DNA of 64,000 bases from Ardenticatenaceae bacterium (GTDB lineage: Bacteria; Chloroflexota; Anaerolineae; Promineifilales; Promineifilaceae). The stretch lies in the NCBI GenBank assembly GCA_020634315.1, contig JACKBV010000026.1:1-64000 (forward strand). The letters are read 5' to 3'. The position numbers and the translations under genes are program-made. Shown here one piece after another: positions 52,732-60,879 of this stretch (positions are counted from its first letter, which is position 1; every line of letters starts with the position of its first letter). Below the pieces are notes generated by a model. That model had not been told where the DNA came from and ran no database searches. It saw only the letters and a list, made by a program, of their open reading frames with translations.

Positions 52732-53534
52732 ACAACCTTTTCACGTTGACTGACAAGGTTGCCATTGTGACCGGGGCGTTGGGGCTGCTGGGAAAGCAGC
52801 ACTGTGTTGCCCTGGCAGAGGCGGGGGCGCATGTGGTGGTGGCTGATTTGGCGGAAACGGCCGTTAACACATTTGCCGCCACCTTGCCCACACCTTCCTT
52901 GGGCGTCACCCTCGATGTGACGTGCCCGCAAAGCGTACAGGCGATGCAGCAAACCGTGCTGGACACCTTCGGCCATGTGGACGTGTTGGTCAACAATGCC
53001 GCCATCAACGACATGTTTGAATCCCCAGCCATGGCTGCCGCCCAATCGCGCTTTGAGCAATACCCGCTGACAATGTGGCAGCGTTCGCTGGATGTCAATG
53101 TCACCGGTGTTTTTCTATGTGCGCAGATTGTAGGCACGGCCATGGCCGCACAAGGGCATGGCAGCATCATCAACATCGCTTCGACCTATGGCCTGGTTGC
53201 GCCCGATCAATCCCTCTATCGTCGCCCGGATGGCAGCCAACCTTTCTATAAATCCCCTGCTTACCCAACGACGAAAGGTGCGGTGATTGCCTTTACCAAG
53301 TTTTTAGCTGCTTATTGGGGCAGCGCCGGTGTGCGTGTGAACGCGCTTTCGCCGGGAGGGGTAGAGAATGGGCAAGATGCTTATTTTGTCGCCAATTACA
53401 GTCAGCGCACGCCGTTGCGGCGCATGGCTTGCCCCAATGATTATCAAGGGGCTGTGCTGTTTTTGGCGAGCGACGCTTCCGCCTATATGACGGGGGCGAA
53501 TTTGGTGGTAGATGGCGGCTGGACGGTATGGTGA
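52728..53534 (+). CDS. Short-chain dehydrogenase/reductase
   Basis: A 268-residue Rossmann enzyme with ATGA overlap to the aminotransferase gene. Cofactor loop VTGALGLLGKQH, the NNAA motif (VLVNNAAINDMF) and catalytic Ser in INIASTYGL with YPTTK (Tyr-x3-Lys). It resembles PtmA-like SDRs of nonulosonate loci and gluconate-type dehydrogenases. It probably oxidises or reduces a sugar carbon to give the keto group used by the aminotransferase. Confidence 0.9.
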   Translation: MNNLFTLTDKVAIVTGALGLLGKQHCVALAEAGAHVVVADLAETAVNTFAATLPTPSLGVTLDVTCPQSVQAMQQTVLDTFGHVDVLVNNAAINDMFESPAMAAAQSRFEQYPLTMWQRSLDVNVTGVFLCAQIVGTAMAAQGHGSIINIASTYGLVAPDQSLYRRPDGSQPFYKSPAYPTTKGAVIAFTKFLAAYWGSAGVRVNALSPGGVENGQDAYFVANYSQRTPLRRMACPNDYQGAVLFLASDASAYMTGANLVVDGGWTVW

Positions 53535-53538
53535 GGAC

Positions 53539-54114
53539 ATGAACAGCTTGATGGCGGAGGAAGATGTGGATGTTTTGCAAAAGGCGCGGCGTATTCGTTT
53601 GCTGTTGACGGATGTAGATGGCGTCTTGACGGATACGGGCATCTATTATTCAGCGCGGGGCGAGGAGCTAAAGCGCTTTTCGGTTCGCGATGGCATGGGC
53701 GTGGAACGGCTCCGTACAGTAGCGGGCATAGAAGTGGGCATTATCACTGGCGAAAATTCGGAAGCGGTGTGGCAGCGGGCAAAGAAACTGGGGATTTCGG
53801 AATTGCATTTGGGTGCCAGGGATAAGTTGGCTTTGTTGGCGGATATTTGTGTGCGGCAGCAAGTACAACCTGATGAGGTCGCCTATATAGGTGATGACAG
53901 CAACGATTTGGAAATTATGGGACAGGTAGGGTTAACGGCCGTTCCTGCTGATGCTCTTCCCTTTGTGCGAGAAACGGCCGATTACATTTGTCAGGCACGA
54001 GGTGGTCATGGCGCATTCCGCGAGTTTGCCGAATTGATTATCGCTGCCCAAACCGCGTTTCACGCAAAGGAAGAGCAAAATGAATCAATCAGTTGTGAAC
54101 GTAGAAGTTGGTGA
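53539..54114 (+). CDS. KdsC-like HAD phosphatase (3-deoxy-keto-sugar-acid phosphate)
   Basis: Start at 53539 after GTGAGGAC; 191 residues. HAD motif I is LLLTDVDGVLTD, motif II TGEN, motif III-IV YIGDDSNDLEIM. Compact size without a cap domain and the RFSVRDGMGVERL segment mark the KdsC/NeuAC C-terminal phosphatase family. It should remove phosphate from the product of the NeuB-like synthase; gene overlap of 35 bp with that synthase supports this. Confidence 0.9.
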   Translation: MNSLMAEEDVDVLQKARRIRLLLTDVDGVLTDTGIYYSARGEELKRFSVRDGMGVERLRTVAGIEVGIITGENSEAVWQRAKKLGISELHLGARDKLALLADICVRQQVQPDEVAYIGDDSNDLEIMGQVGLTAVPADALPFVRETADYICQARGGHGAFREFAELIIAAQTAFHAKEEQNESISCERRSW

Positions 54115-55000
54115 TCGGCTTATTGGCAAGGGGGAGCCTGTTTACATCATTGCCGAAATTGGCATTAACCATAACGGCTCCCTGGAATTGGCGAAAAAAT
54201 TGATTGATGGTGCCGCTTTTGCCGGAGCAGATGCCGTCAAGTTCCAGAAGCGCACGCCAGAACTGTGTGTGCCCCGTGAGCAGTGGGATGTGGAACGGGA
54301 CACGCCCTGGGGGCGCATGACTTATATTGAATACAAGCACAAAATTGAGTTTGGCTACGATGCGTATGCAGAAATTGATGAGTATTGCCGCCAGCGAGGC
54401 ATTGCCTGGTTTGCCTCGTGTTGGGATGAGCCGTCGGTGAGTTTTATTGAGGCGTTTGCGCCGCCGCTGCATAAGGCGGCATCAGCTTCGCTGACTGACT
54501 TTCCGCTGCTGCGTGCCATGCGTGCCACAGGCAAGCCGTTGATGCTTTCTAGTGGGATGTCGGAGATGGTGGAAATAGAAACGGCCGTTGCCACCCTCAC
54601 CCCCGACAATTTGCTGCTGGCCCACTCCACATCTGCCTATCCTTGCCCGGTAGACAATCTCAACTTGCGCATGATCCACACATTGCAAAGACGATACCCA
54701 ACCATTCCCATCGGATATTCTGGGCATGAGGTAGGGCTGGCTCCGACCTGGGCGGCCGTGGCTATGGGGGCAACCTTTGTCGAACGGCACATTACACTTG
54801 ACCGTGCCATGTGGGGCAGCGACCAGGCCGCTTCGGTGGAAATCATGGGACTGCACCACATGGTGCGTAACATTCGCGACATCGAACAGTCACTGGGTGA
54901 TGGTGTGAAACGGGTTTACGCCTGTGAATTATCGGCACGATCCAAGCTGCGCCGGGTGGTTTCCACCAATGGGCATGGGCGCGAAGCGGTAAAAGGTTAG
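54080..55000 (+). CDS. neuB: NeuB-like keto-sugar-acid synthase lacking the SAF domain
   Basis: A 306-residue TIM barrel starting behind AAGGAAGAG. It shows IIAEIGINHNGSLELAKKLI, GADAVKFQKR, KAASASLTDFPLLRAM, MLSSGMS and YSGHEVGLAPTWAAVAMGA, all NeuB-family signatures for condensing phosphoenolpyruvate with an amino sugar. NeuB proteins usually have about 345 residues with a C-terminal antifreeze-like SAF domain that closes the partner's active site. Here that domain is missing, so the substrate may differ. It defines the cluster as a sialic-acid-like or related pathway. Confidence 0.9.
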   Translation: MNQSVVNVEVGDRLIGKGEPVYIIAEIGINHNGSLELAKKLIDGAAFAGADAVKFQKRTPELCVPREQWDVERDTPWGRMTYIEYKHKIEFGYDAYAEIDEYCRQRGIAWFASCWDEPSVSFIEAFAPPLHKAASASLTDFPLLRAMRATGKPLMLSSGMSEMVEIETAVATLTPDNLLLAHSTSAYPCPVDNLNLRMIHTLQRRYPTIPIGYSGHEVGLAPTWAAVAMGATFVERHITLDRAMWGSDQAASVEIMGLHHMVRNIRDIEQSLGDGVKRVYACELSARSKLRRVVSTNGHGREAVKG

Positions 55001-55002
55001 CC

Positions 55003-56118
55003 ATGCAGGTGCGTCAAATCGACACGAGTAACAAGCAGGACGTGCAAAAGTTCGTCAGCTTCCCCTTTGCCTTGTACCGTGACTGTGCGCAATGGGTTCC
55101 GCCATTGTGGAACGATGCCGCCACCATTCTTAACCGTGACAAACACCCTTTTTACGCACACTCAACGGCCGATTTTTTCCTGGCAGAGACGAATGGGCAG
55201 GTTGTGGGGCGCATCGCCGCATTGGAAAATCGGCGTTACAACAGTTACAAAGGGAGCCAAACCGCCTTCTTTGGCTATTTTGAGGCGGTAAACGACAACG
55301 ACGTTGCCGACCGTCTCTTTGCGGCGGTTTTTGCCTGGGCTAAAGAGCGTAAGCTCGAAAACGTCATTGGTCCGCGTGGTGTCATTGGCATTGATGGCAG
55401 TGTGTTGGTAGAAGGATTTGAACACCGCCCGGCGCTGACGATTCCCTATAACTTTCCCTATTACGATGGGCTAATCCGGCGGGCCGGGTTCACCAAGCTA
55501 ACCGATTTGTTGTCCGGTTATTTGCCCGGCAATCATACCCTGCCGCCGCGTATGCACACGATTGCCGACAAAATGAAGCAGCGGCGCGGTTTTTGGGTGA
55601 AGCGCTTTGCTTCCAAACGAGAAATTCGGCGTTGGATTCCGCGTATCATGACGGTTCACCAGGAAGCGTTTAGCCAGACGCGCAGTTTTTACCCGCCGAC
55701 CAGGGATGAAGTGCAGCAGGTGATTGGTACGGTGCTGGCGATTGTAGACCCGCGCCTGGTGAAGCTGGTGATGAAGGGGGATGAGATTGCCGGGTTTATC
55801 CTGGCGTATCATGATGTGTCGGCGGGGTTGCAGCGAGCAAACGGCCGTATCTGGCCCACCGGTTGGCTGCACATCTTGCGCGAACGGCAGCGCACTCCCT
55901 GGCTAAACATCAATGGGCTGGGATTGCTGCCCCAATACCAGGGGCTGGGCGCCAATGCCATTCTCTATACCGAACTAGAAAAGACAGTAAAAGCGTCAAA
56001 CATCGAGCACATTGACGTGGTGCAGGTTGATGAAGCCAATTTTAAGAGTTACGCCGACATGGAAAAAATTGGCGTGCGTTGGTACAAGCGCCATCGGCAT
56101 TATCACCGTTCTTTATAA
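55003..56118 (+). CDS. GNAT-fold protein (YghO-like)
   Basis: A 371-residue protein starting 2 nt after the NeuB-like stop. The first half (ALYRDCAQWVPPL… FFLAETNGQVVGRIAALENRR) and the C-terminal half (LNINGLGLLPQYQGLGANAILYTELEKT) carry GNAT-like features, with LLPQYQGLGA matching the acetyl-CoA loop. It belongs to the larger, poorly studied group near E. coli YghO. N-acylation of the amino sugar is an attractive guess from context only. Confidence 0.7.
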   Translation: MQVRQIDTSNKQDVQKFVSFPFALYRDCAQWVPPLWNDAATILNRDKHPFYAHSTADFFLAETNGQVVGRIAALENRRYNSYKGSQTAFFGYFEAVNDNDVADRLFAAVFAWAKERKLENVIGPRGVIGIDGSVLVEGFEHRPALTIPYNFPYYDGLIRRAGFTKLTDLLSGYLPGNHTLPPRMHTIADKMKQRRGFWVKRFASKREIRRWIPRIMTVHQEAFSQTRSFYPPTRDEVQQVIGTVLAIVDPRLVKLVMKGDEIAGFILAYHDVSAGLQRANGRIWPTGWLHILRERQRTPWLNINGLGLLPQYQGLGANAILYTELEKTVKASNIEHIDVVQVDEANFKSYADMEKIGVRWYKRHRHYHRSL

Positions 56119-56237
56119 TCCCTTTCCCTTTTCCAGATTCGTGAGCTGCCGCACTACCGGGTGCGGTAACAACCCATCTCCCGGACGTGGTCATCGACAC
56201 ATCTGTTGCGGGAGGCTGTTTTTGTAGGAGGCGTGAG

Positions 56238-57179
56238 ATGACTGCTATTCCCGATGTCCCTTATCAGGATTCATTATCCTGGTTGTATCCACCTGTTTTG
56301 CAAGAAAACTGGCGCAATACGGCGCAAAGACGCCTTAATGAGGCGTTGGCAAACGCTTTGCGCATCCCCTTTACGGACCAATCTCGCTTTGTCTTTTTCA
56401 GTGATTTGCATCGTGGCAATGGCGCACGTACAGATTTGTTTATGCCAAACAAGCCGCTATTTTTGCGTGCGCTGCGCCATTATTACACGCAGGGATACAC
56501 GTATGTTGAAGTGGGGGATGGCGACGAGTTGTGGCTGCATTATGACCTTGCCGCCATTCGCCGCGCCCATGGGGCTGTGTTTGATCTTTTGCACCAATTT
56601 TATGCGGGACGGCGGCTGTTTTTGCTTTATGGCAACCATGATATGCGCGAGAACGGCCGTTCCCCACGCCGCAAAGATGGCATTCCTGTTCATGAAAGCG
56701 TGCTGCTGCATCACCAGGACAACGGGCAAACCATTTTCGTTTGCCACGGCCATCAGGCCGACTTGACCAGCGAACGCTTTTACGCCATCACGCGCATGGC
56801 AAACCGCCATGTTTGGCGCTATTTGCGGCAGTTGGGTCTGGGGCAGGTGCAGGCAAATGGGACTGGCAGCCATTATCGCCTGGAGCGGATACCGAAAACG
56901 CTGCGTGCCTGGATGCATGCACAGCCGCGCCGCATTGAGCAGCGTTTGTTGGAATGGTCGGCGGCGCAGCGGCAGCCTTTGATTTGTGGGCATACGCACT
57001 TTGCTGCCTGGTCGGAAAACGGCCGTCAACCCTACTTCAACACGGGCAACGGCATTCACCCTGGCGTGCTCACCGGTCTTGAAATTGGCGACGGGGCGAT
57101 ACACGAGGTGCGCTGGTTGTGGGATGGGCAGCACGCTCGACGCGAAAGTATGCGCCAGCAGCCGCTTGCCGCATTGTAA
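56238..57179 (+). CDS. Calcineurin-like metallophosphoesterase
   Basis: Start at 56238 behind AGGAGGCG; 313 residues. The metal motifs are in order: FFSDLHRGNG (D-x-H), VGDGDEL (GD), LYGNHD, CHGHQ and ICGHTH. The layout recalls LpxH/UDP-diacylglucosamine hydrolases. It might cleave a nucleotide-linked or lipid-linked glycan precursor. The 119-bp gap before it holds no gene. It ends the glycan cluster. Confidence 0.85.
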   Translation: MTAIPDVPYQDSLSWLYPPVLQENWRNTAQRRLNEALANALRIPFTDQSRFVFFSDLHRGNGARTDLFMPNKPLFLRALRHYYTQGYTYVEVGDGDELWLHYDLAAIRRAHGAVFDLLHQFYAGRRLFLLYGNHDMRENGRSPRRKDGIPVHESVLLHHQDNGQTIFVCHGHQADLTSERFYAITRMANRHVWRYLRQLGLGQVQANGTGSHYRLERIPKTLRAWMHAQPRRIEQRLLEWSAAQRQPLICGHTHFAAWSENGRQPYFNTGNGIHPGVLTGLEIGDGAIHEVRWLWDGQHARRESMRQQPLAAL

Positions 57180-57218
57180 TGTTATGGTTTTGTTAACGCG
57201 TGTTATGGTTTTGTAAAC
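57180..57218 (+). promoter_or_regulatory. 18-bp direct repeat upstream of the surface-protein pair
   Basis: TGTTATGGTTTTGTTAAC (57180-57197) is repeated with one change at 57201-57218, period 21 bp. Inside, TTATGG/TTAACG/TTATGG/TAAACA recur at 11, 10 and 11 bp, like tandem sites of an OmpR-type activator. A possible -10 (TATGAT, 57246-57251) has no -35, in line with activator dependence. Confidence 0.55.
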
Positions 57219-57323
57219 AAGCTCCAAAAGCGGATGCAATCGACATATGATTTGGCGTATAGGCAGCTGAAATGGGTTGTTATTTGCCATTCATGAAGTT
57301 GCAATATCTTTTTTGGAGAAAAC

Positions 57324-58403
57324 ATGGACAGAACACGCACGCTATTTGTGGTTATTTTGGGGGTAACGGCCGTTACCATTCTCGGCATCTTCCTTTTTCG
57401 CCCCAAACCCGATCCCGTCGTTGGCCTGGTCGGGTCAGAAAAAATCCCCTTCTTTCAAGATGAACGCGTTCAGGAAGCACTGCGCCGCAATGGGCTAGAC
57501 GTAACCGTACACAAAGCCGGCTCCCGCGAAATCGCCACCGAATTTAACCTGGACGAATACGACTTTGTTTTTCCGGCCGGTGTCCCTGCCGCGCAAAAAA
57601 TCCAGCAGGAAACCGGCGTCAGCACATCCTACAATCCCTTCTTCACGCCGATGGCTATTGCTTCGTGGAAACCGATTGCCGACCTCTTTGTGCAGCAAGG
57701 CATCGCCCGCGACGAAGGTGGCTATTACCTGCTCGACATGGAAAAGCTGCTGCCGCTGCTGCAAAACGAAGTGCGCTGGAATGAGCTGCAAGGCAATACC
57801 ACCTTTCCCGTCAACCAGAGCATCCTCATCCGCTCTACCGATGTGCGCAAATCCAACTCGGCGGCCATGTACCTGGGCTTAATGAGTTATGTTGCCAACG
57901 ATAACAACATCATCCAGACCATGAACGACGCGCAGCCCTACATGTCCTTCTTATCTGACCTGTTTTTGCGCCAGGGGCTGCTGGCGAGCAGTTCTCAGGA
58001 ACCGTTCGAGGATTATTTGGTGCAAGGCATGGGGCATTCGCCAATTGTCATGATTTACGAGGCGCAGTTTATCGCCCAGGCAGCCCTGGATAACGGCACT
58101 ATCTTGCCGGAAATGGTGCTCATGTATCCTTCGCCAACCATCTTCACCAAGCATATTCTCATTCCCTTCAGCGAAGGCGGAGAGAAGCTGGGCCAGGTTT
58201 TAGAAACAGACCCCGAACTGCAAAAACTGGCAATTGAGTATGGCTTGCGCAATAGTAACCTGGCTGAGTTTCGCCAATTTACGGCCGATCACAACATCGC
58301 TCTCCCAGACACCATTGTCAATGTCATCGAGCCGCCCAGCTATGAAGTGTTGGAAGGCATCATCCAGGCAATTGAGCAAATTTACCAACAACAAGGAGGG
58401 TGA
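57324..58403 (+). CDS. Membrane-anchored solute-binding-like protein
   Basis: A 359-residue protein with one N-terminal helix (LFVVILGVTAVTILGIFLF) and an extracellular two-lobe domain like type-2 periplasmic binding proteins (VGLVGSEKIPFFQDERVQ… EYDFVFPAG… HSPIVMIYEAQFIA). The helix has no lipobox, so it acts as an uncleaved anchor. A TGGAG site precedes the ATG. No transporter genes are adjacent, so it may sense rather than transport. It overlaps the ribosome-binding site of the next gene. Confidence 0.75.
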   Translation: MDRTRTLFVVILGVTAVTILGIFLFRPKPDPVVGLVGSEKIPFFQDERVQEALRRNGLDVTVHKAGSREIATEFNLDEYDFVFPAGVPAAQKIQQETGVSTSYNPFFTPMAIASWKPIADLFVQQGIARDEGGYYLLDMEKLLPLLQNEVRWNELQGNTTFPVNQSILIRSTDVRKSNSAAMYLGLMSYVANDNNIIQTMNDAQPYMSFLSDLFLRQGLLASSSQEPFEDYLVQGMGHSPIVMIYEAQFIAQAALDNGTILPEMVLMYPSPTIFTKHILIPFSEGGEKLGQVLETDPELQKLAIEYGLRNSNLAEFRQFTADHNIALPDTIVNVIEPPSYEVLEGIIQAIEQIYQQQGG

Positions 58404-58405
58404 CA

Positions 58406-59986
58406 ATGAGTAGCAAACGTTATTTTCCCTTTTTCCTTTTGCTAATAACTTTTTCCCTGATCCTACTGCTGATTCCTGGCTGTAGTCTGGTCAGTGGCGC
58501 AGAAACGATGACGGTGCTTGCCGGTTCGGAATTAAAAGACATCGAACCCTTGTTAGACCAGATTGAGAAAGAAACCGGTGTGCGCTTGCAGTTTGAATAC
58601 ATTGGCACGCTGGATGGCGCAGAAAAACTGCTCTCTGGCGCGGAATATGACCTGGCCTGGTTCTCGCATGGTAAATACTTGACGCTGCTGCAAGGTGGGC
58701 GCGGTTTGGTGGTGACACAAGAGAAGACGATGTTGTCGCCGGTGATTATGGGCATTAAAGAGAGCAAGGCGCGTGAATTTGGTTGGGTGGATAACCCGAA
58801 TGTGACCTGGCAAGACATTGCCGACAAGGCCAGCAGTGGCGAACTGCGTTACGCAATGACCAATCCGGCCGCGTCTAACTCTGGCTTTACGGCGTTGATT
58901 GGTGTGGCGACGGCTCTCACCGGCAGCAGCGATGCCATTAACGCGGGCGATGTGAATGTGCCCGCTCTGCAAGCGTTTTTTAAGGGGCAGGCGTTGACGG
59001 CGGGCAGTTCGGGCTGGCTGGCCGAGAATTATGTCAGTGCAGAAGATGATTTGGATGGCCTGATCAATTATGAATCGGTGCTGCTGTCGCTGAATGAGAG
59101 CGGCGACCTGCGCGAAGATTTGGTGCTCATTTATCCCAAGGAAGGGATTATCACGGCCGATTATCCTTTGATGCTGTTAAACGCGGAGAAACAAGAGCAG
59201 TACGACACTTTGATCACCTACCTGCGCTCGCCGGAATTTCAAGAGGAGATGATGCGCACGACGTTACGCCGCCCGGTGGTTCCTGGGATTCAGCTAGACG
59301 GCCGTATCCCCAATCCGCTCCTGGTGGAACTGCCCTTTCCCAACAGCGTGGACATCATCGACAGCCTCCTCTTCTCATACCTGGATGAGCAGCGCGTACC
59401 CGCCCATGCCATCTTTGTGCTGGATGTCAGCGGTTCGATGGAAGGCAATGGCATTACCGACCTGAAAACGGCGATGAACAACCTCACCGGGTTGGACAGC
59501 TCCTTGACTGGCCGTTTTGCCCGCTTCCGCGAACGAGAAATGATCACCGTCATTGCCTTCAGCGACTATGTGCAGACCGTGCAGGTCTTTACGATTGATG
59601 ACGCCAATTCGCAGGGGGAAGCGATGCAAGAAGTGCGCACGTTTGTCAATCGCTTAGATGCGGATGGCGGCACGGCCATCTACACTGCGCTGACGGAAGC
59701 GTATCGCCTGGCACAAGAGGCGCAGCAGCAAGACCCGGATCGTTACTACTCTATCGTTTTAATGAGTGACGGCGAAAATACGGATGGGCTGAGTCCACGC
59801 GATTTCCAGCGGTATTATGAAGGGCTGCCAGCAGAAGCGCGGAACATTCGCACGTTTACCGTCCTCTTTGGCAATGCGGACGAGGACACGATGACCGACA
59901 TTGCTGACCTGACTGGCGGCCGTGTATTTGACAGCACGGAAGAGTCGCTCAGCCTCATCTTTAAGCAGATTCGCGGGTATCAATAA
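58406..59986 (+). CDS. Lipoprotein with solute-binding-like domain fused to a VWA domain
   Basis: The ATG at 58406 is chosen because AAGGAGG directly precedes it and covers an in-frame GTG; 526 residues. Signal peptide with lipobox PGC (Cys26). Residues about 35-310 are binding-protein-like (MTVLAGSELKDIEPLLDQIE). From 335 comes a von Willebrand factor A domain with an intact metal site: DVSGS at Asp340, Thr in GGTAIYTAL and Asp in MSDGENTD. VWA domains mediate adhesion or metal-dependent complex formation. Together with the previous gene it probably forms a surface complex of unknown job. Confidence 0.85.
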   Translation: MSSKRYFPFFLLLITFSLILLLIPGCSLVSGAETMTVLAGSELKDIEPLLDQIEKETGVRLQFEYIGTLDGAEKLLSGAEYDLAWFSHGKYLTLLQGGRGLVVTQEKTMLSPVIMGIKESKAREFGWVDNPNVTWQDIADKASSGELRYAMTNPAASNSGFTALIGVATALTGSSDAINAGDVNVPALQAFFKGQALTAGSSGWLAENYVSAEDDLDGLINYESVLLSLNESGDLREDLVLIYPKEGIITADYPLMLLNAEKQEQYDTLITYLRSPEFQEEMMRTTLRRPVVPGIQLDGRIPNPLLVELPFPNSVDIIDSLLFSYLDEQRVPAHAIFVLDVSGSMEGNGITDLKTAMNNLTGLDSSLTGRFARFREREMITVIAFSDYVQTVQVFTIDDANSQGEAMQEVRTFVNRLDADGGTAIYTALTEAYRLAQEAQQQDPDRYYSIVLMSDGENTDGLSPRDFQRYYEGLPAEARNIRTFTVLFGNADEDTMTDIADLTGGRVFDSTEESLSLIFKQIRGYQ

Positions 59987-60023
59987 TTGGTGTAATCGGT
60001 TTGTTCTCAGACTTTATGGGCAG

Positions 60024-60070
60024 CGCGGAGACGCAGAGACATATGATAGAAAAGCCTCTGCGTCTCCGCG
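60024..60070. terminator. Hairpin between convergent genes
   Basis: A perfect 15-bp stem (CGCGGAGACGCAGAG 60024-60038, CTCTGCGTCTCCGCG 60056-60070) with a 17-nt loop lies between the VWA gene and the DUF364-like gene. There is no T-run; it resembles a widespread GAGACGCAGAG-type intergenic repeat and may act as a roadblock terminator. Confidence 0.55.
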
Positions 60071-60085
60071 TCTCTGCGCGAGATA

Positions 60086-60820
60086 TTAAACCATTGTCAC
60101 CAGACGAACCCCGCCTTTGCGCACCTGGCGAAATACGGCTCCTTGTTGAATCAGGTGCAGGACGGGAGCAACGGCCGTTACCACCGCCCCCGACAACATC
60201 GCTATGCCATAATCAAACAGCAAAGGGTGTAACGGCGTACTTGGCCCCAGCAGCAGCACCTGCGACCCTGGTTTGCGCAGCGCCAACAGCCCATCCAGTG
60301 TGCCATTGAGCAGCGTCATGCTGGTCACAGCCAGCACATCGGCCTGTGGCACAATGTCCACCGCTGCCTCTGCCGGATATTCGCCCGGCCCCGGATTTTG
60401 TTCCAGCACAAATAACTGTCCCACCTGTGGCCGTAAAGCATCAATGAATGGGAAGTGGCCGACGAGCGCGACGGTTTTGCCCGTGCCCGCCTCGGCAATG
60501 ACATGTTCCGCGTTCCGTTCCACCCAGCGTTCTGGCAGTGGTGGCAGTAAGGCATTAATCGCTGCCATGCCAATGCTGCGCAATGTCAGATTATCTGTGG
60601 CTGCCAGTGCGGCCAATTCGTGCCCCGACAGGTGTTGCAGTTTGCCCGCATTGGGGACATCCACTTCGCCATGTGGACGATTGCCGACAAGTGTGGAGGC
60701 GAGGCCACAACGTTGTTCTCCGGCTACTTTGACGGAAACGGCCGTCCAGTGCAGCCCAATGGTCACACCAATCGTCTCACCCTCTGGCACAACGGTTAAC
60801 AACTCATCAATTAACTTCAT
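60086..60820 (-). CDS. DUF364/DUF4213-like (putative heavy-metal chelation) protein
   Basis: The ATG at 60820 is chosen over a TTG at 60826 because AAGGA sits 8 nt upstream; 244 residues. An N-terminal small domain (VGVTIGLHWTAV-like) is followed by a Rossmann-like part (KTVALVGHFPFIDALRP… ADVLAVTSMTLLNGTLDGLLAL), typical of the COG2014 family annotated as heavy-metal chelation. Family members often lie beside molybdenum or nickel genes. It is 59 bp after the molybdate-type regulator and probably in its operon. Confidence 0.8.
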   Translation of the reverse strand: MKLIDELLTVVPEGETIGVTIGLHWTAVSVKVAGEQRCGLASTLVGNRPHGEVDVPNAGKLQHLSGHELAALAATDNLTLRSIGMAAINALLPPLPERWVERNAEHVIAEAGTGKTVALVGHFPFIDALRPQVGQLFVLEQNPGPGEYPAEAAVDIVPQADVLAVTSMTLLNGTLDGLLALRKPGSQVLLLGPSTPLHPLLFDYGIAMLSGAVVTAVAPVLHLIQQGAVFRQVRKGGVRLVTMV

Positions 60821-60879
60821 CTTCAACTTCCTTGAGCATGGTTGGGATGAGGAGAAAAATCTTCATTCCCCAGCAGGCG

